Origin: Deltaproteobacteria bacterium
GTDB taxonomy: Bacteria; Myxococcota_A; UBA9160; PR03
Assembly (NCBI GenBank): GCA_035063765.1
Contig: JAPSFT010000014.1
Location: 1-64,000, forward strand
Reading direction: 5' to 3'
Length of the DNA: 64,000 nt
The notes below the pieces were generated by a model. That model ran no database searches and was not told the DNA's origin. It worked only from the letters and a program-made list of their open reading frames with translations. How positions within the stretch are numbered: the first letter of the stretch is position 1; every line of letters starts with the position of its first letter. Positions 32,758-40,620 of this stretch are shown here, piece after piece. The translations under genes and the position numbers were made by a program.

Positions 32758-34137
32758 TCAGGCCGACTCGAAGCGGGTCCCGGCGCGGGCCGGCGGGCTC
32801 GCGAGGACGCGCTGCCAGCGCCCGGAGCGGAAGCGGCCGGTGAGCAGCGCCACCTTCAGGACGTAGTCGGCGATCAGCGCCGCGTAGATCCACTCGACGG
32901 GGAGCCCCCGCCAGGCGAACAGGGCGGCCAGCGGCACGCGCGCGCCGATCAGGCCCGCGAACACCGCGAAGAGCGGGAAGCGCGTGTCGCCGGCGCCACG
33001 CAGCGCCCCGCCGAGCGCCGCCTCGACCGCCATCAGCGGCTGCACCGAGCCGAGCACGTAGATGAAGGTCACGGTGAGCTCCACCACGCCCTCGTCGTCG
33101 ATCATGAGCCGTGCGAGCGGCCGGGCTGCCAGCACGATGGCGAGCCCGAAGGCCGTCATCGCCGCCACCGAGAGCCGCATCGCCCGCCAGCCGGAGCGGG
33201 TGGCGCCACCCGGGTCACCGGCGCCGAGCGACTGCCCGACCAGCGTCGAGGCGGCGATCGAGAAGCCGAAGCCGATCACGAACGAGAAGGAGAGCAGGCT
33301 CACGCCGATCCCGTAGGCCGCGTAGGCGCCGGTGCCGTAGAGCGACACGATCCAGAGGAAGGCCACGAAGCCGCTCTGCCAGACGAGCTGTTCGATCCCG
33401 GCCGGGTAGCCGATGTCGACGATCCGGCGCAGGCGCCCGTCCGCGAACGAGCCGGCGACGGTGCCGGTGCGATGCAGCAGGAGCCGCCCGCGTACCCACA
33501 GCACGGTCAGGGCGAGGGCGCCGACCGCGAAGGCGATCCCGCCGGCGAGCGCCGCGCCGCCCACGCCGAGCGCCGGCAGGCCGAGCTTGCCGTACACGAG
33601 GGTGTAGGCAAGGGCCACGTTCACCACGTTGCTGAGTGCGCCGATCCAGAGCGGCGTACGGGTGTCGCCGGCCGCGCGCAGCGCGGCGCCGAGCGCGAAG
33701 AACACCCCGAACGCGATCTGGAAGGGCGCGTGCCAGCGGATGAAGAGCGCCGCGAGCCGCACCGCCTCGGCGTCCACGCGGAAGACGCCGGCGAGCCGGT
33801 GCGGGATCACGAGCGCCACGGCGCTCATCGCGACGGCGATCCCCATGCACAGCCACAGCGAGGCCCGCGTCACGCGCTCGGCCTCGGCGCGGTCGCCGGC
33901 GCCCCAGGCGCGCGCCACCAGCGCGGTGGTGCCGGCGGTCACCGCCATCAGGAGCGCCTGGAGGACGAAGAAGATCCGGTTGCCCGTCGTGACCGCCGCC
34001 ACGGCCGGCGCGCCGAGGGCACCGACGATCTTCATGTCGACGACGCCGACCAGCGCGGCCAGCAGGTTCGCGGTGATCGCAGGCCAGGCGAGCTGCCAGA
34101 TGCCCGGCGTCGCGCGCGCCGGGTCCGGCGCCGTCAC
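32758..34137 (-). CDS. MATE family efflux transporter
   Basis: A 459-residue protein with twelve predicted membrane segments in two similar halves. It begins WQLAWPAITANLLAALVGVVDMKIVGALG and has the typical GAALRAAGDTRTPLW in the first half and GGALRGAGDTRFPLF in the second. MATE proteins export drugs or metabolites using Na+ or H+. The start is GTG 34137. It converges with the exosortase gene (four-base gap) and diverges from the Rieske gene. Confidence 0.9.
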   Translation of the reverse strand: MTAPDPARATPGIWQLAWPAITANLLAALVGVVDMKIVGALGAPAVAAVTTGNRIFFVLQALLMAVTAGTTALVARAWGAGDRAEAERVTRASLWLCMGIAVAMSAVALVIPHRLAGVFRVDAEAVRLAALFIRWHAPFQIAFGVFFALGAALRAAGDTRTPLWIGALSNVVNVALAYTLVYGKLGLPALGVGGAALAGGIAFAVGALALTVLWVRGRLLLHRTGTVAGSFADGRLRRIVDIGYPAGIEQLVWQSGFVAFLWIVSLYGTGAYAAYGIGVSLLSFSFVIGFGFSIAASTLVGQSLGAGDPGGATRSGWRAMRLSVAAMTAFGLAIVLAARPLARLMIDDEGVVELTVTFIYVLGSVQPLMAVEAALGGALRGAGDTRFPLFAVFAGLIGARVPLAALFAWRGLPVEWIYAALIADYVLKVALLTGRFRSGRWQRVLASPPARAGTRFESA

Positions 34138-34262
34138 CGGCGCCCTCGGCGCGCGGCGCCCGCGCTCGGGCGCTCGGGGGGTTGCATCCGGCGTAGGGTA
34201 GCTGCCGGGCCCCGGCCGCTCCTCTACCCTCCCGCGTCTCGCGCCGATCCGGAGGACGAGCC

Positions 34263-34352
34263 ATGGACCCGCGACGCGATTGCCCGGCGCCCGGAGACGA
34301 CGCGGTGGCGCCCGCGCTCGGGGATCCTGCCACCGACGGGGCGCTCGCCTGA
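34263..34352 (+). CDS. possible 29-residue leader reading frame
   Basis: An ATG with a strong GGAGG ribosome site opens a frame of 29 codons whose TGA overlaps a CTG codon of the Rieske frame (CTGA at 34349-34352). The peptide is acidic and has no family pattern. It could be a coupled leader peptide. The alternative is that it is the true N-terminus of the Rieske protein, shifted out of frame by a mutation or sequence error near 34350. Confidence 0.3.
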   Translation: MDPRRDCPAPGDDAVAPALGDPATDGALA

Positions 34353-34726
34353 CGCGCCGGGAGCCCGTCGCGCCGGGCGGGCGGCTCGCCGCCCTCGAGG
34401 AGATCCCGGACGGGGAGGCGCGCGGCTTCGCGGTGCGCGCGGCGGGCGGCGTCGTCGCGATCCTCGTCGTGCGCCAGGGAAGCTGGGTCGGGGCGTACGA
34501 GAACGTCTGCCCCCACGTCGGCACGCCCCTCGACTGGATCCCCGACGAATTCCTCGACCGCGAGCGACGCCATCTCGTGTGCGCCACGCACGGGGCGGTC
34601 TTCCGCATCGAGGACGGGGTGTGCCTCGCCGGACCCTGCCAGGGCGACCAGCTCGAGCCCTGGCCGGTCGCGCTGCGCGAGGGGGCGGTGTGGGACGCGT
34701 CGGCTACGCTGCCGGATCCGGCGTGA
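34280..34726 (+). CDS. Rieske [2Fe-2S] protein
   Basis: A single-domain Rieske protein of up to 148 residues. The cluster motifs are CPHVGTP and, about 22 residues later, CATHGAVF, followed by IEDGVCLAGPC. It should be a soluble electron carrier or a ferredoxin part of an oxygenase. The N-terminus is unclear: TTG at 34280 has no ribosome site, and the domain itself begins near PGGRLAALEEI. See the leader frame at 34263. It precedes the peroxiredoxin gene by 23 bases on the same strand. Confidence 0.8.
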   Translation: MPGARRRRGGARARGSCHRRGARLTRREPVAPGGRLAALEEIPDGEARGFAVRAAGGVVAILVVRQGSWVGAYENVCPHVGTPLDWIPDEFLDRERRHLVCATHGAVFRIEDGVCLAGPCQGDQLEPWPVALREGAVWDASATLPDPA

Positions 34727-34749
34727 GCTGCCGGGCGGAGGAGGAGACG

Positions 34750-35232
34750 ATGGCGATCCAGGTGGGCGAGAAGCTCCCGGGCGGGACGCTCCAGGTGGCC
34801 GGGGCCGGCGGCATCGAGGGGATGACGACCGACCAGCTCTTCGCCGGCCGGAAGGTGGTGCTGTTCGCCGTACCGGGCGCCTTCACGCCCACCTGCTCGG
34901 CGAAGCACCTGCCGGGCTTCGTCCAGCACGCCGCCGCGATCCGCGCCAAGGGCATCGACGCGATCGTGTGCCTCGCCGTGAACGACGCCTTCGTGATGGG
35001 CGCCTGGGGCCGCGACCAGCAGGTCGGCAGCGAGGTGGTGATGGCCGCCGACGGCAACGGCGAGTGGACGCGCGCGCTCGGCCTCGAGCTCGACGCGAGC
35101 CGCTTCGGGATGGGCACGCGCTCGCAGCGCTTCGCGATGGTGGTGGACGACGGCGTGGTCCGGAGCCTCGCCGTCGACGTGGGGGGCAAGCTCGAGGTTT
35201 CCAGCGCCGAGGCGATCCTGCGCAGCCTGTAG
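34750..35232 (+). CDS. Prx5-type peroxiredoxin
   Basis: A 160-residue peroxiredoxin with the peroxidatic cysteine at Cys49 in PGAFTPTCSAKHLPG, followed by DAFVMGAWGRDQQV and RSQRFAMVVDDGVV. This is the Prx5/redoxin pattern, which reduces H2O2 and alkyl peroxides with glutathione or thioredoxin. The full family length is present. GAGGAG precedes the ATG. It follows the Rieske gene and converges on the YqeY-like gene. Confidence 0.92.
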   Translation: MAIQVGEKLPGGTLQVAGAGGIEGMTTDQLFAGRKVVLFAVPGAFTPTCSAKHLPGFVQHAAAIRAKGIDAIVCLAVNDAFVMGAWGRDQQVGSEVVMAADGNGEWTRALGLELDASRFGMGTRSQRFAMVVDDGVVRSLAVDVGGKLEVSSAEAILRSL

Positions 35233-35291
35233 CCCCGCTCCCCGCGAGGCGCTGGCGGAGCCCGGTGCACCCCGAGGCTCTCGCGAGCGGC

Positions 35292-35741
35292 TCAGCCCGC
35301 GAGCAGCTCCTGCGCGAGCCGGCGCGCGAGCTGGCCGTCGACCTCGCCCCTGTGCGCCTTCATCAGGGCCCCCATCACCTTGCCGAGGTCGCCCGGCGCG
35401 CCGGCCGCGGTGGCGGCGATCGCCTCGCGTACCCAGGCGCGGGTGGCAGCCTCGTCGGCGAGCCGCGGCAGGTACTCCTCGATCACGGCGAGCTCTGCGC
35501 CCTCCAGGGCGGCGCGCTCGGGCCGTCCGGCGGCCTCGAAGGCCTCGATGCTCTCGCGCCGCTGCTTGGCGAGCCGGCGCAGCACCTCGACGCTCACCTC
35601 GTCGCTCAGGGTCTTCGCGTTGTCCTTCTTCATCTCGTTCAGGAAGGCCGCGCGGATCCCGCGAAGGGCCGCCACGCGCGCGGTGTCACGCGCCTTCATC
35701 GCCTGCGCGAGGCGCTCGTTCACGGTCTGCTCGATGCCCAT
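35292..35741 (-). CDS. GatB/YqeY domain protein
   Basis: A 149-residue protein that starts MGIEQTVNERLAQAMKARD and carries RVAALRGIRAAFLNEMK, LAVIEEYLPRLAD and DLGKVMGALMKAHRGEVDG. These match the stand-alone YqeY family, related to the tail domain of GatB. It is thought to bind tRNA or aid tRNA-linked amidation, but its role is not settled. It is a single gene, often near rpsU/dnaG in other genomes but not here. The length is normal. Confidence 0.9.
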   Translation of the reverse strand: MGIEQTVNERLAQAMKARDTARVAALRGIRAAFLNEMKKDNAKTLSDEVSVEVLRRLAKQRRESIEAFEAAGRPERAALEGAELAVIEEYLPRLADEAATRAWVREAIAATAAGAPGDLGKVMGALMKAHRGEVDGQLARRLAQELLAG

Positions 35742-35840
35742 CGTGCGCTCCCGGGCGGGATTCTAGGCTGGCCGGATCCCCGGCGCCGGCTATTCCTGGT
35801 GTCAGCCGCGCCGGGCGCGCGGCCACGCGAAGGAGAGCGA

Positions 35841-36104
35841 ATGCGACGTGCGATCCGGATCGGAGCCCTGGTGACCGTGTTCGGGGCCGGCTACCTGCTC
35901 GGCACGCTGGCGCAGCCGGCGGCCGAGGCGCAGGTGGGCGAGCTCGGCAAGAAGGCGATGGAGCAGGCCGCGGGGCAGGGCGGAGCGCTCGGCACCGCCG
36001 CGCAGCTCGGCACGACCATCACCGGCCTCCAGGAGAACGTGAACGAGCTCCAGGGCCACATCGACACGCTGAACAAGATCAAGGCGGCCCTCCCGGGCGG
36101 CTGA
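35841..36104 (+). CDS. short secreted protein with coiled-coil tail
   Basis: An 87-residue protein with an N-terminal membrane helix or signal peptide (IRIGALVTVFGAGYLLGTLA) and a Gly/Ala/Gln-rich middle. A helical tail of about 35 residues, TTITGLQENVNELQGHIDTL, has heptad-like leucines and isoleucines. I do not recognise the family; it could be a small periplasmic oligomerising protein. AAGGAG precedes the ATG. It converges closely on the DHDPS-like gene. Confidence 0.7.
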   Translation: MRRAIRIGALVTVFGAGYLLGTLAQPAAEAQVGELGKKAMEQAAGQGGALGTAAQLGTTITGLQENVNELQGHIDTLNKIKAALPGG

Positions 36105-36110
36105 TCCGGG

Positions 36111-37085
36111 TCAGCGCGGCAGCACCGCCTCGATCCGGCGCGCGCAGTCGGCCAGCAGCTCCCGGTCGGCTTCGGGGCGGCGCGGTGCCTGCGGGTGGAT
36201 CGCGTCGCTGGCGAGGCCGCCGGTGAGCTGGAGGTAGAGCGCAGCCGCGTGCTTGTAGGCGGGCACCGGCGCGCGGAAGCCCACGTTGCCGAGGTGCTGG
36301 AGCGCGTCGTCGAGCGCGAGGAAGGCGGCGTCGCCGGCCGCGAGCGCGCGGTCGCGGGCGGCGAAGGCCTCCGGTGCGAAGGTGGCGAGGCCGAGCAGGT
36401 AGTCGCTGCCGTAGGCGACCATGTCGATCGCGAGGTCGTTGCCGGTGTAGACCCGGAAGCCGGGCCGCGCACGGTCGCGAGCGGCCAGCCGGCGCAGCTC
36501 GGTCGCGCGGTCGAGCGACGAGTGCTTCGCGCCGAGCAGCCCCGGCACGTCGAGCAGGCGCGCGAAGGTCTCGTCGTCCCAGATCTCGCCGTGTGCGGCG
36601 AAGCGGGGGGAGAGCTCGAAGGCGAGCGCGCCGCGCTCGCTGGCGCCGGCCACCGCGGCGTAGAGCGCCGCCCGGGCCGCGGCGTCCATGGCGTGCATCG
36701 CCGGGCACTGCACGATCACGGCGGTGCCGCCGCGGCGCTCGATCGCCGCCACGGCCGCGCGATAGGCGGGCAGCGGGTCCGCGGCGCCGAGCGCGAAGGC
36801 CCCCGCGTAGAAGCCCGGGCCCGGGCCGAGCGCGCGGCGCGTGGCGTCGAGCACGCGCTCGCGTTCGGCGGGCGCGAGCAGGTCACCGAAGCCGGTGTCC
36901 ATGTTCACGGCGACGTCGAGACCCGCCGCACGCGTGCGCGCGACGTGCCGCTCGAAGGCGGCGAGATCGATCGTACCGCCCGGCGTGTAGGGCAGGAGCG
37001 CCGCCGCGATCCCGTGGACGCTCCGTCCCGGCCGCAGTCGCGCCCAGGCCGCGGCGAGCCCCGCACCCGGCCCCGTCCCGATCAT
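36111..37085 (-). CDS. DHDPS/NAL family aldolase or lyase
   Basis: A 324-residue TIM-barrel protein of the dihydrodipicolinate synthase/N-acetylneuraminate lyase superfamily. It has GIAAALLPYTPGGTIDLAAF at the start and the Schiff-base lysine in LLGAKHSSLD (Lys187), followed by RVYTGNDLAIDMVAYG. Family enzymes join or cleave pyruvate with an aldehyde. The start ATG overlaps the stop of the flavin-oxidoreductase gene. Together with that enzyme and the TIM-barrel isomerase it suggests breakdown of a sugar acid or cyclic compound. Confidence 0.8.
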   Translation of the reverse strand: MIGTGPGAGLAAAWARLRPGRSVHGIAAALLPYTPGGTIDLAAFERHVARTRAAGLDVAVNMDTGFGDLLAPAERERVLDATRRALGPGPGFYAGAFALGAADPLPAYRAAVAAIERRGGTAVIVQCPAMHAMDAAARAALYAAVAGASERGALAFELSPRFAAHGEIWDDETFARLLDVPGLLGAKHSSLDRATELRRLAARDRARPGFRVYTGNDLAIDMVAYGSDYLLGLATFAPEAFAARDRALAAGDAAFLALDDALQHLGNVGFRAPVPAYKHAAALYLQLTGGLASDAIHPQAPRRPEADRELLADCARRIEAVLPR

Positions 37086-38524
37086 CCCGCCGCTCCTCGC
37101 TTCGCCCGCTCGAGCGCGGCGCGCTCGGGCCGCGTCCGGTAGAACCCGTCGAGCGGGTAGCAGCCCGACACGAGCCCGTTTCGCGGCGCCGTCGTGCAGT
37201 CGCTGAAGGTGCGGCACAGGCGGCCGCGCACGAGGGGCCGCCCGGCCAGCGCGTCGGCCGGCAGCTCCGGGTACGAGAGCACCATGCGGCCGAGGCCCAC
37301 CGCGTCGAACCAGCCGGCGCGCAGGCAGGCCTGCGCCACGTGGGGGATCCACTCCTGGAGGTAGCTCCAGCCCGACGACACGATCACGGCCTCCGGGACG
37401 GCATGCTTGAGGTCGCGGGCAGCGCCGAGCAGGCGCGCGACACCGGCCAGCGGATCCTCGGGCGGCGGATAGCCGTCCGAGGGCGGGAACAGCGCCGGGC
37501 GCTGCGCGTGCGGTGCGTAGTAGGGGCTCGCCGCGGTCACGTTGATCCAGTCCACGCCGGCCTCGCGCAGTGCGCGCACGAAGGCGATCGGCTCGGCGAG
37601 GTCGATGCGCTCGGGATGCTCGGCATCGAGCCCGAAGCCGAGCGCGTAGGGACGTGCGCAGGGCTCGGGCTCGCCGCGACCGCCCGGGCCGGTCCGGTGC
37701 GGGAGCAGGTCGAAGACCGAGAGCCGCACGCCGATGCGCAGGCCCGGCGCCGCCGCGCGCACCGCCGCGACGAGCGCGTGGGCGAGGCGCGTGCGCGCCT
37801 CGAGCGAGGTCCCGCCCCAGCGGCCCGCGCGGCCGCGGGCGCCCAGGAACTCGTGGAGCAGGTAGCCGTGGCAGTGCTTCACGTCGACGAAGGCGAAGCC
37901 GGCCTCGGCGGCGCGCGCCGCGGCGCGCGCGAAGGCGGTGACGAGGACGTCGACCTCGTCGTCGCGCAGCACGGCGCCGTCGTCGGTGACGCCCGAGCGG
38001 CGGTCGAGGAGCTCGTGGCGCTGGGCCACGCGCGGGCGGCGAGCGCCCGGCTCCGGCACCGACCAGCGCCCGCTGTGGGTGAGCTGGAGCCCGATCACGG
38101 GCTCGGGGTGGCCGGCGCGGCGCGCCTCGTCGAGGAGCGCCTGGCGCAGGCCGGCAACCGCCGGCACCGTGCGCTCGTCGAGCACGAGCTGGTGCGGGTT
38201 CGCGCGCCCCTCGGGCTGTACCGCCACCGCCTCGCCGCCCCAGATCCAGCCGGCCCCCGACGCACCGAAGCGTCGCCAGCGGCGCTCGGTGAGCGGCGTC
38301 GGCAGGCCCTCGCGGGTGCCGTCCCAGCCCTCCATCGGCTGCACGACGAAGCGGTTCGCTGCCACCAGGCCGCTCCCGAGCGCGAGCGCGCGCCCGAGCG
38401 GGGAGGCGGGGCCCGTCTCGAGCGCGTCGTCGCAGGGCAGCTCGAGGCCGAGCGCGGCGAGCCGCGCGCGCAGCGCAGCGGGCTCGCGCAGCGAGGCGAT
38501 CCGCGGAAAGCGCTCCGGGCTCAC
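37082..38524 (-). CDS. old-yellow-enzyme family NADH:flavin oxidoreductase
   Basis: A 480-residue FMN TIM-barrel enzyme. It has NRFVVQPMEGWDG, IGLQLTHSGRWSVPEPG and FVDVKHCHGYLLHEFLG, the barrel strands that bind FMN and the substrate carbonyl, and later IGVRLSVFD. Length and pattern are nearest to the NADH:flavin oxidoreductase/2,4-dienoyl-CoA reductase group, but without its C-terminal Fe-S/FAD part. It reduces activated C=C bonds. The start is GTG 38524, one base after the isomerase stop; its stop overlaps the aldolase start. Confidence 0.85.
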   Translation of the reverse strand: MSPERFPRIASLREPAALRARLAALGLELPCDDALETGPASPLGRALALGSGLVAANRFVVQPMEGWDGTREGLPTPLTERRWRRFGASGAGWIWGGEAVAVQPEGRANPHQLVLDERTVPAVAGLRQALLDEARRAGHPEPVIGLQLTHSGRWSVPEPGARRPRVAQRHELLDRRSGVTDDGAVLRDDEVDVLVTAFARAAARAAEAGFAFVDVKHCHGYLLHEFLGARGRAGRWGGTSLEARTRLAHALVAAVRAAAPGLRIGVRLSVFDLLPHRTGPGGRGEPEPCARPYALGFGLDAEHPERIDLAEPIAFVRALREAGVDWINVTAASPYYAPHAQRPALFPPSDGYPPPEDPLAGVARLLGAARDLKHAVPEAVIVSSGWSYLQEWIPHVAQACLRAGWFDAVGLGRMVLSYPELPADALAGRPLVRGRLCRTFSDCTTAPRNGLVSGCYPLDGFYRTRPERAALERAKRGAAG

Positions 38525-38525
38525 G

Positions 38526-39434
38526 TCACCCGCCTCCCGCGCCCAGCTCCGCCAGCACGCCGCGCAGCCACGCCACGTCCTCCGCCAGCTTGTCCTCGAC
38601 GGGTCTCGGCTCGAAGGACAGGAACTCGATGGTGAGCGGGCCTGCATAGCCGGCGGCGAAGGCGGCGGCCAGGATCGCGCGGTAGTCGAGGACTCCGCTC
38701 GCGAGCGAGCCGCCCGGCGGCATCGGGCCGGCGCCGTCCGCGGCGGGCCGCGTGTTCTTGAGGTGGAAGTAGCGGGCGCGCGCCACCAGGCGACGCGCGT
38801 CCTCGGGCTGCTGTGCGGCAAGGCGCTGCGGCAGCCCGTCGAGCACCTGGTAGTTGAGCGCGAGGTTGGGCCGCGCCACGGCCTCGAGGAGCGCGTCGAT
38901 GCGCTCGGGCGTGTCGGCAAAGGAGCCGACGTGGCGCTCGACGACGACCGTCACGCCGGCGTCGGCCGCGGCGTCGCAGGCCGCGCGCAGCGTCGCGACC
39001 ACCTCGGCGAAGCCGGCGTCCGGCGCACTCGCGATGCAATCGGCCCAGACCCGCAGGAGCGGCGCGCCGAGCAGCGCGGCGATCCGCGCCTCGCGGACGG
39101 CCGCCGCGACACCGCGAACGGGAGGAGCGCCCGCACCCGGGTTCCGGGGACCCGCGCCTTGGCCGAGATACGAGCCGTAGGCCGTCACGGCTACGCCGGC
39201 TTCGCGTACCGCCCGCCCGGCCTCGCGGATCACCGCGTCCGGAGCCGAGGCATCGAGGTGCGGCGGCCGCGCCGTGATCTCGAGGCCGTCGAGGCCCTGT
39301 GCGGCGGCGAGCGAGGCAGCCGCCGCGAGCGGGCGGTCGAGGGCGGAGATCGAGCACAGGGCGAGCGGCCGGCGCGGCCGGGTCGCGCCGCACGCGTCCG
39401 TTCCACCTTGGCTCTGCGATCGCCGGCCGGTCAT
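38526..39434 (-). CDS. TIM-barrel sugar-phosphate isomerase/epimerase family protein
   Basis: A 302-residue AP-endonuclease-2-like TIM barrel. It carries GLDGLEITARPPHLD, LLRVWADCIAS, VTVVVERHVGSFADTP, YFHLKNTRPAADG and GPLTIEFLSF, strand ends with the usual metal-binding Glu, His and Asp. These proteins isomerise or epimerise sugars, inositols or keto acids. The ATG at 39434 overlaps the stop of the STT3-like remnant by four bases. It shares an operon with the flavin enzyme and the aldolase. Confidence 0.82.
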   Translation of the reverse strand: MTGRRSQSQGGTDACGATRPRRPLALCSISALDRPLAAAASLAAAQGLDGLEITARPPHLDASAPDAVIREAGRAVREAGVAVTAYGSYLGQGAGPRNPGAGAPPVRGVAAAVREARIAALLGAPLLRVWADCIASAPDAGFAEVVATLRAACDAAADAGVTVVVERHVGSFADTPERIDALLEAVARPNLALNYQVLDGLPQRLAAQQPEDARRLVARARYFHLKNTRPAADGAGPMPPGGSLASGVLDYRAILAAAFAAGYAGPLTIEFLSFEPRPVEDKLAEDVAWLRGVLAELGAGGG

Positions 39435-39955
39435 CTCGCCTCCTCACCGGAGTCCACAGGCACGTGCGCACCCGATCGCACCTGCGCGTTGCTCACGTCG
39501 ACCTCGACGGTGCGGTCGCCGAGGTGGACACGATGGTGGCCCACCGCGCGCACGGAGCCCTCCCCCCGGTCGGGTAGGGCACCCGGAGCGGCGGCCAAGG
39601 GCGTGGACCGGAAACACGGCGGCCGCACCGGTGAGGACCGGCAGCCAGGCGGCCGCGAGCTCGAAGCGCCGATGCGTTCCCCCGGCCAGGTGACCGGCAG
39701 CGGCGAGCGCGAGATCCCAGAGCGGCGGCCACGGTACGGGCGCGCCGTGCGGGTTGGCGAGGCTGGGGTCGAAGCGCAGGTAGTCCGGGAAGTGGGCGAA
39801 GCTGAAGAGTGACGGCGCAGGAGATACCACGGGTCACCGCCGGTGAAGACCACGCCGCCGTCGTCGCAGAAGGCGATCGCGCTGCCGAACGAGCGGGCGA
39901 GGAGGGCGAGCGCGAAGATGGCCAGCAGGGTCGTGACGCCCGAAAGGCGCTTCAT
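39431..39955 (-). pseudogene. remnant of an STT3/PglB-like oligosaccharyltransferase
   Basis: The first 49 codons (MKRLSGVTTLLAIFALALLA, then GGDPWYLLRR) read like the first helix and DxD-type loop of STT3/PglB proteins. At about 39808-39822 the coding pattern jumps to another frame, where it goes on as SLFSFAHFPDYLRFDPSLAN, PHGAPVPWPPLWDLALAAA, again typical of STT3. At about 39540-39585 it returns to the first frame for a tail with GDRTVEVDVSNAQVRSG. Only about 170 codons remain against the 600-700 usual for the family, so a large middle part, including the WWDYG-type region, is gone. The stop still overlaps the next gene as ATGA. Assembly error is the main alternative. Confidence 0.65.
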
Positions 39956-40080
39956 GGGCAGCGCATCCTAGCCGGGACCCCTCTCGTCGGCCCGCTCGCG
40001 AGCAGCGGCCCCGGTCCGGGTACCACGGGAGGGGCCCTGGCGAGCTCGCGGGTCGGGCGGAACCGGCCGGCATCGCTGGC

Positions 40081-40620
40081 TTACGGGCGCTCGAAGACGA
40101 ACAGCCAGTTCAAGCCGAGCTGGAAGCGCCGGTCGGCAATCGTCCGGAAGCCGGCCCGCTCGAACACGCTGCTCGTCGTCGAAGCGTCGAAGCCGTGATG
40201 CTGCCCGGTCTCCATCCCGTCGATCCAGCGGAGCCGGAGCAGGATCTCGAGGATCCGGTCCACGACCGGATGGGGCACGGTCAGGACGACACGCCCGCCG
40301 GGCACCAGGACACGGTGACACTCGCGCGCGAGCGCGTCGGGGTCGGCGACGTGCTCGAGCACGGCGAGCAGCGTCACGCAGTCGAAGTCGCCGGCCGGAA
40401 GGCGCGGCTCGCCCGGGAAGGTCCCGCGCAGGATCTCCACGCGGCCCTGGGCGGGAGTGGCTTCGGGATCGACGCCGAGCGCGCGTCGCAGGGTCGGCGA
40501 GAGCCGGCGCAGCAGGACGCCGTCTGCGCAGCCTACGTCGAGCAGGCGCGCCCCCGGCGGCACGCAGGCGCCGGCTACCCGCGCGCGCCAGCGCTGGAGC
40601 AGGCGGTCGAGCGGCTTCAT
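40081..40620 (-). CDS. class I SAM-dependent methyltransferase
   Basis: A 179-residue methyltransferase with the SAM site ARLLDVGCADGVLLRRL near residue 25, GVDPEATP, DFDCVTLLAVLEHVADPDAL and PGGRVVLTVPHP. This is the Methyltransf_11 pattern. The ATG overlaps the stop of the glycosyltransferase gene, so the acceptor is likely a lipid-linked sugar or polyprenyl compound. A 125-base gap without features separates it from the STT3 remnant downstream. Confidence 0.87.
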   Translation of the reverse strand: MKPLDRLLQRWRARVAGACVPPGARLLDVGCADGVLLRRLSPTLRRALGVDPEATPAQGRVEILRGTFPGEPRLPAGDFDCVTLLAVLEHVADPDALARECHRVLVPGGRVVLTVPHPVVDRILEILLRLRWIDGMETGQHHGFDASTTSSVFERAGFRTIADRRFQLGLNWLFVFERP

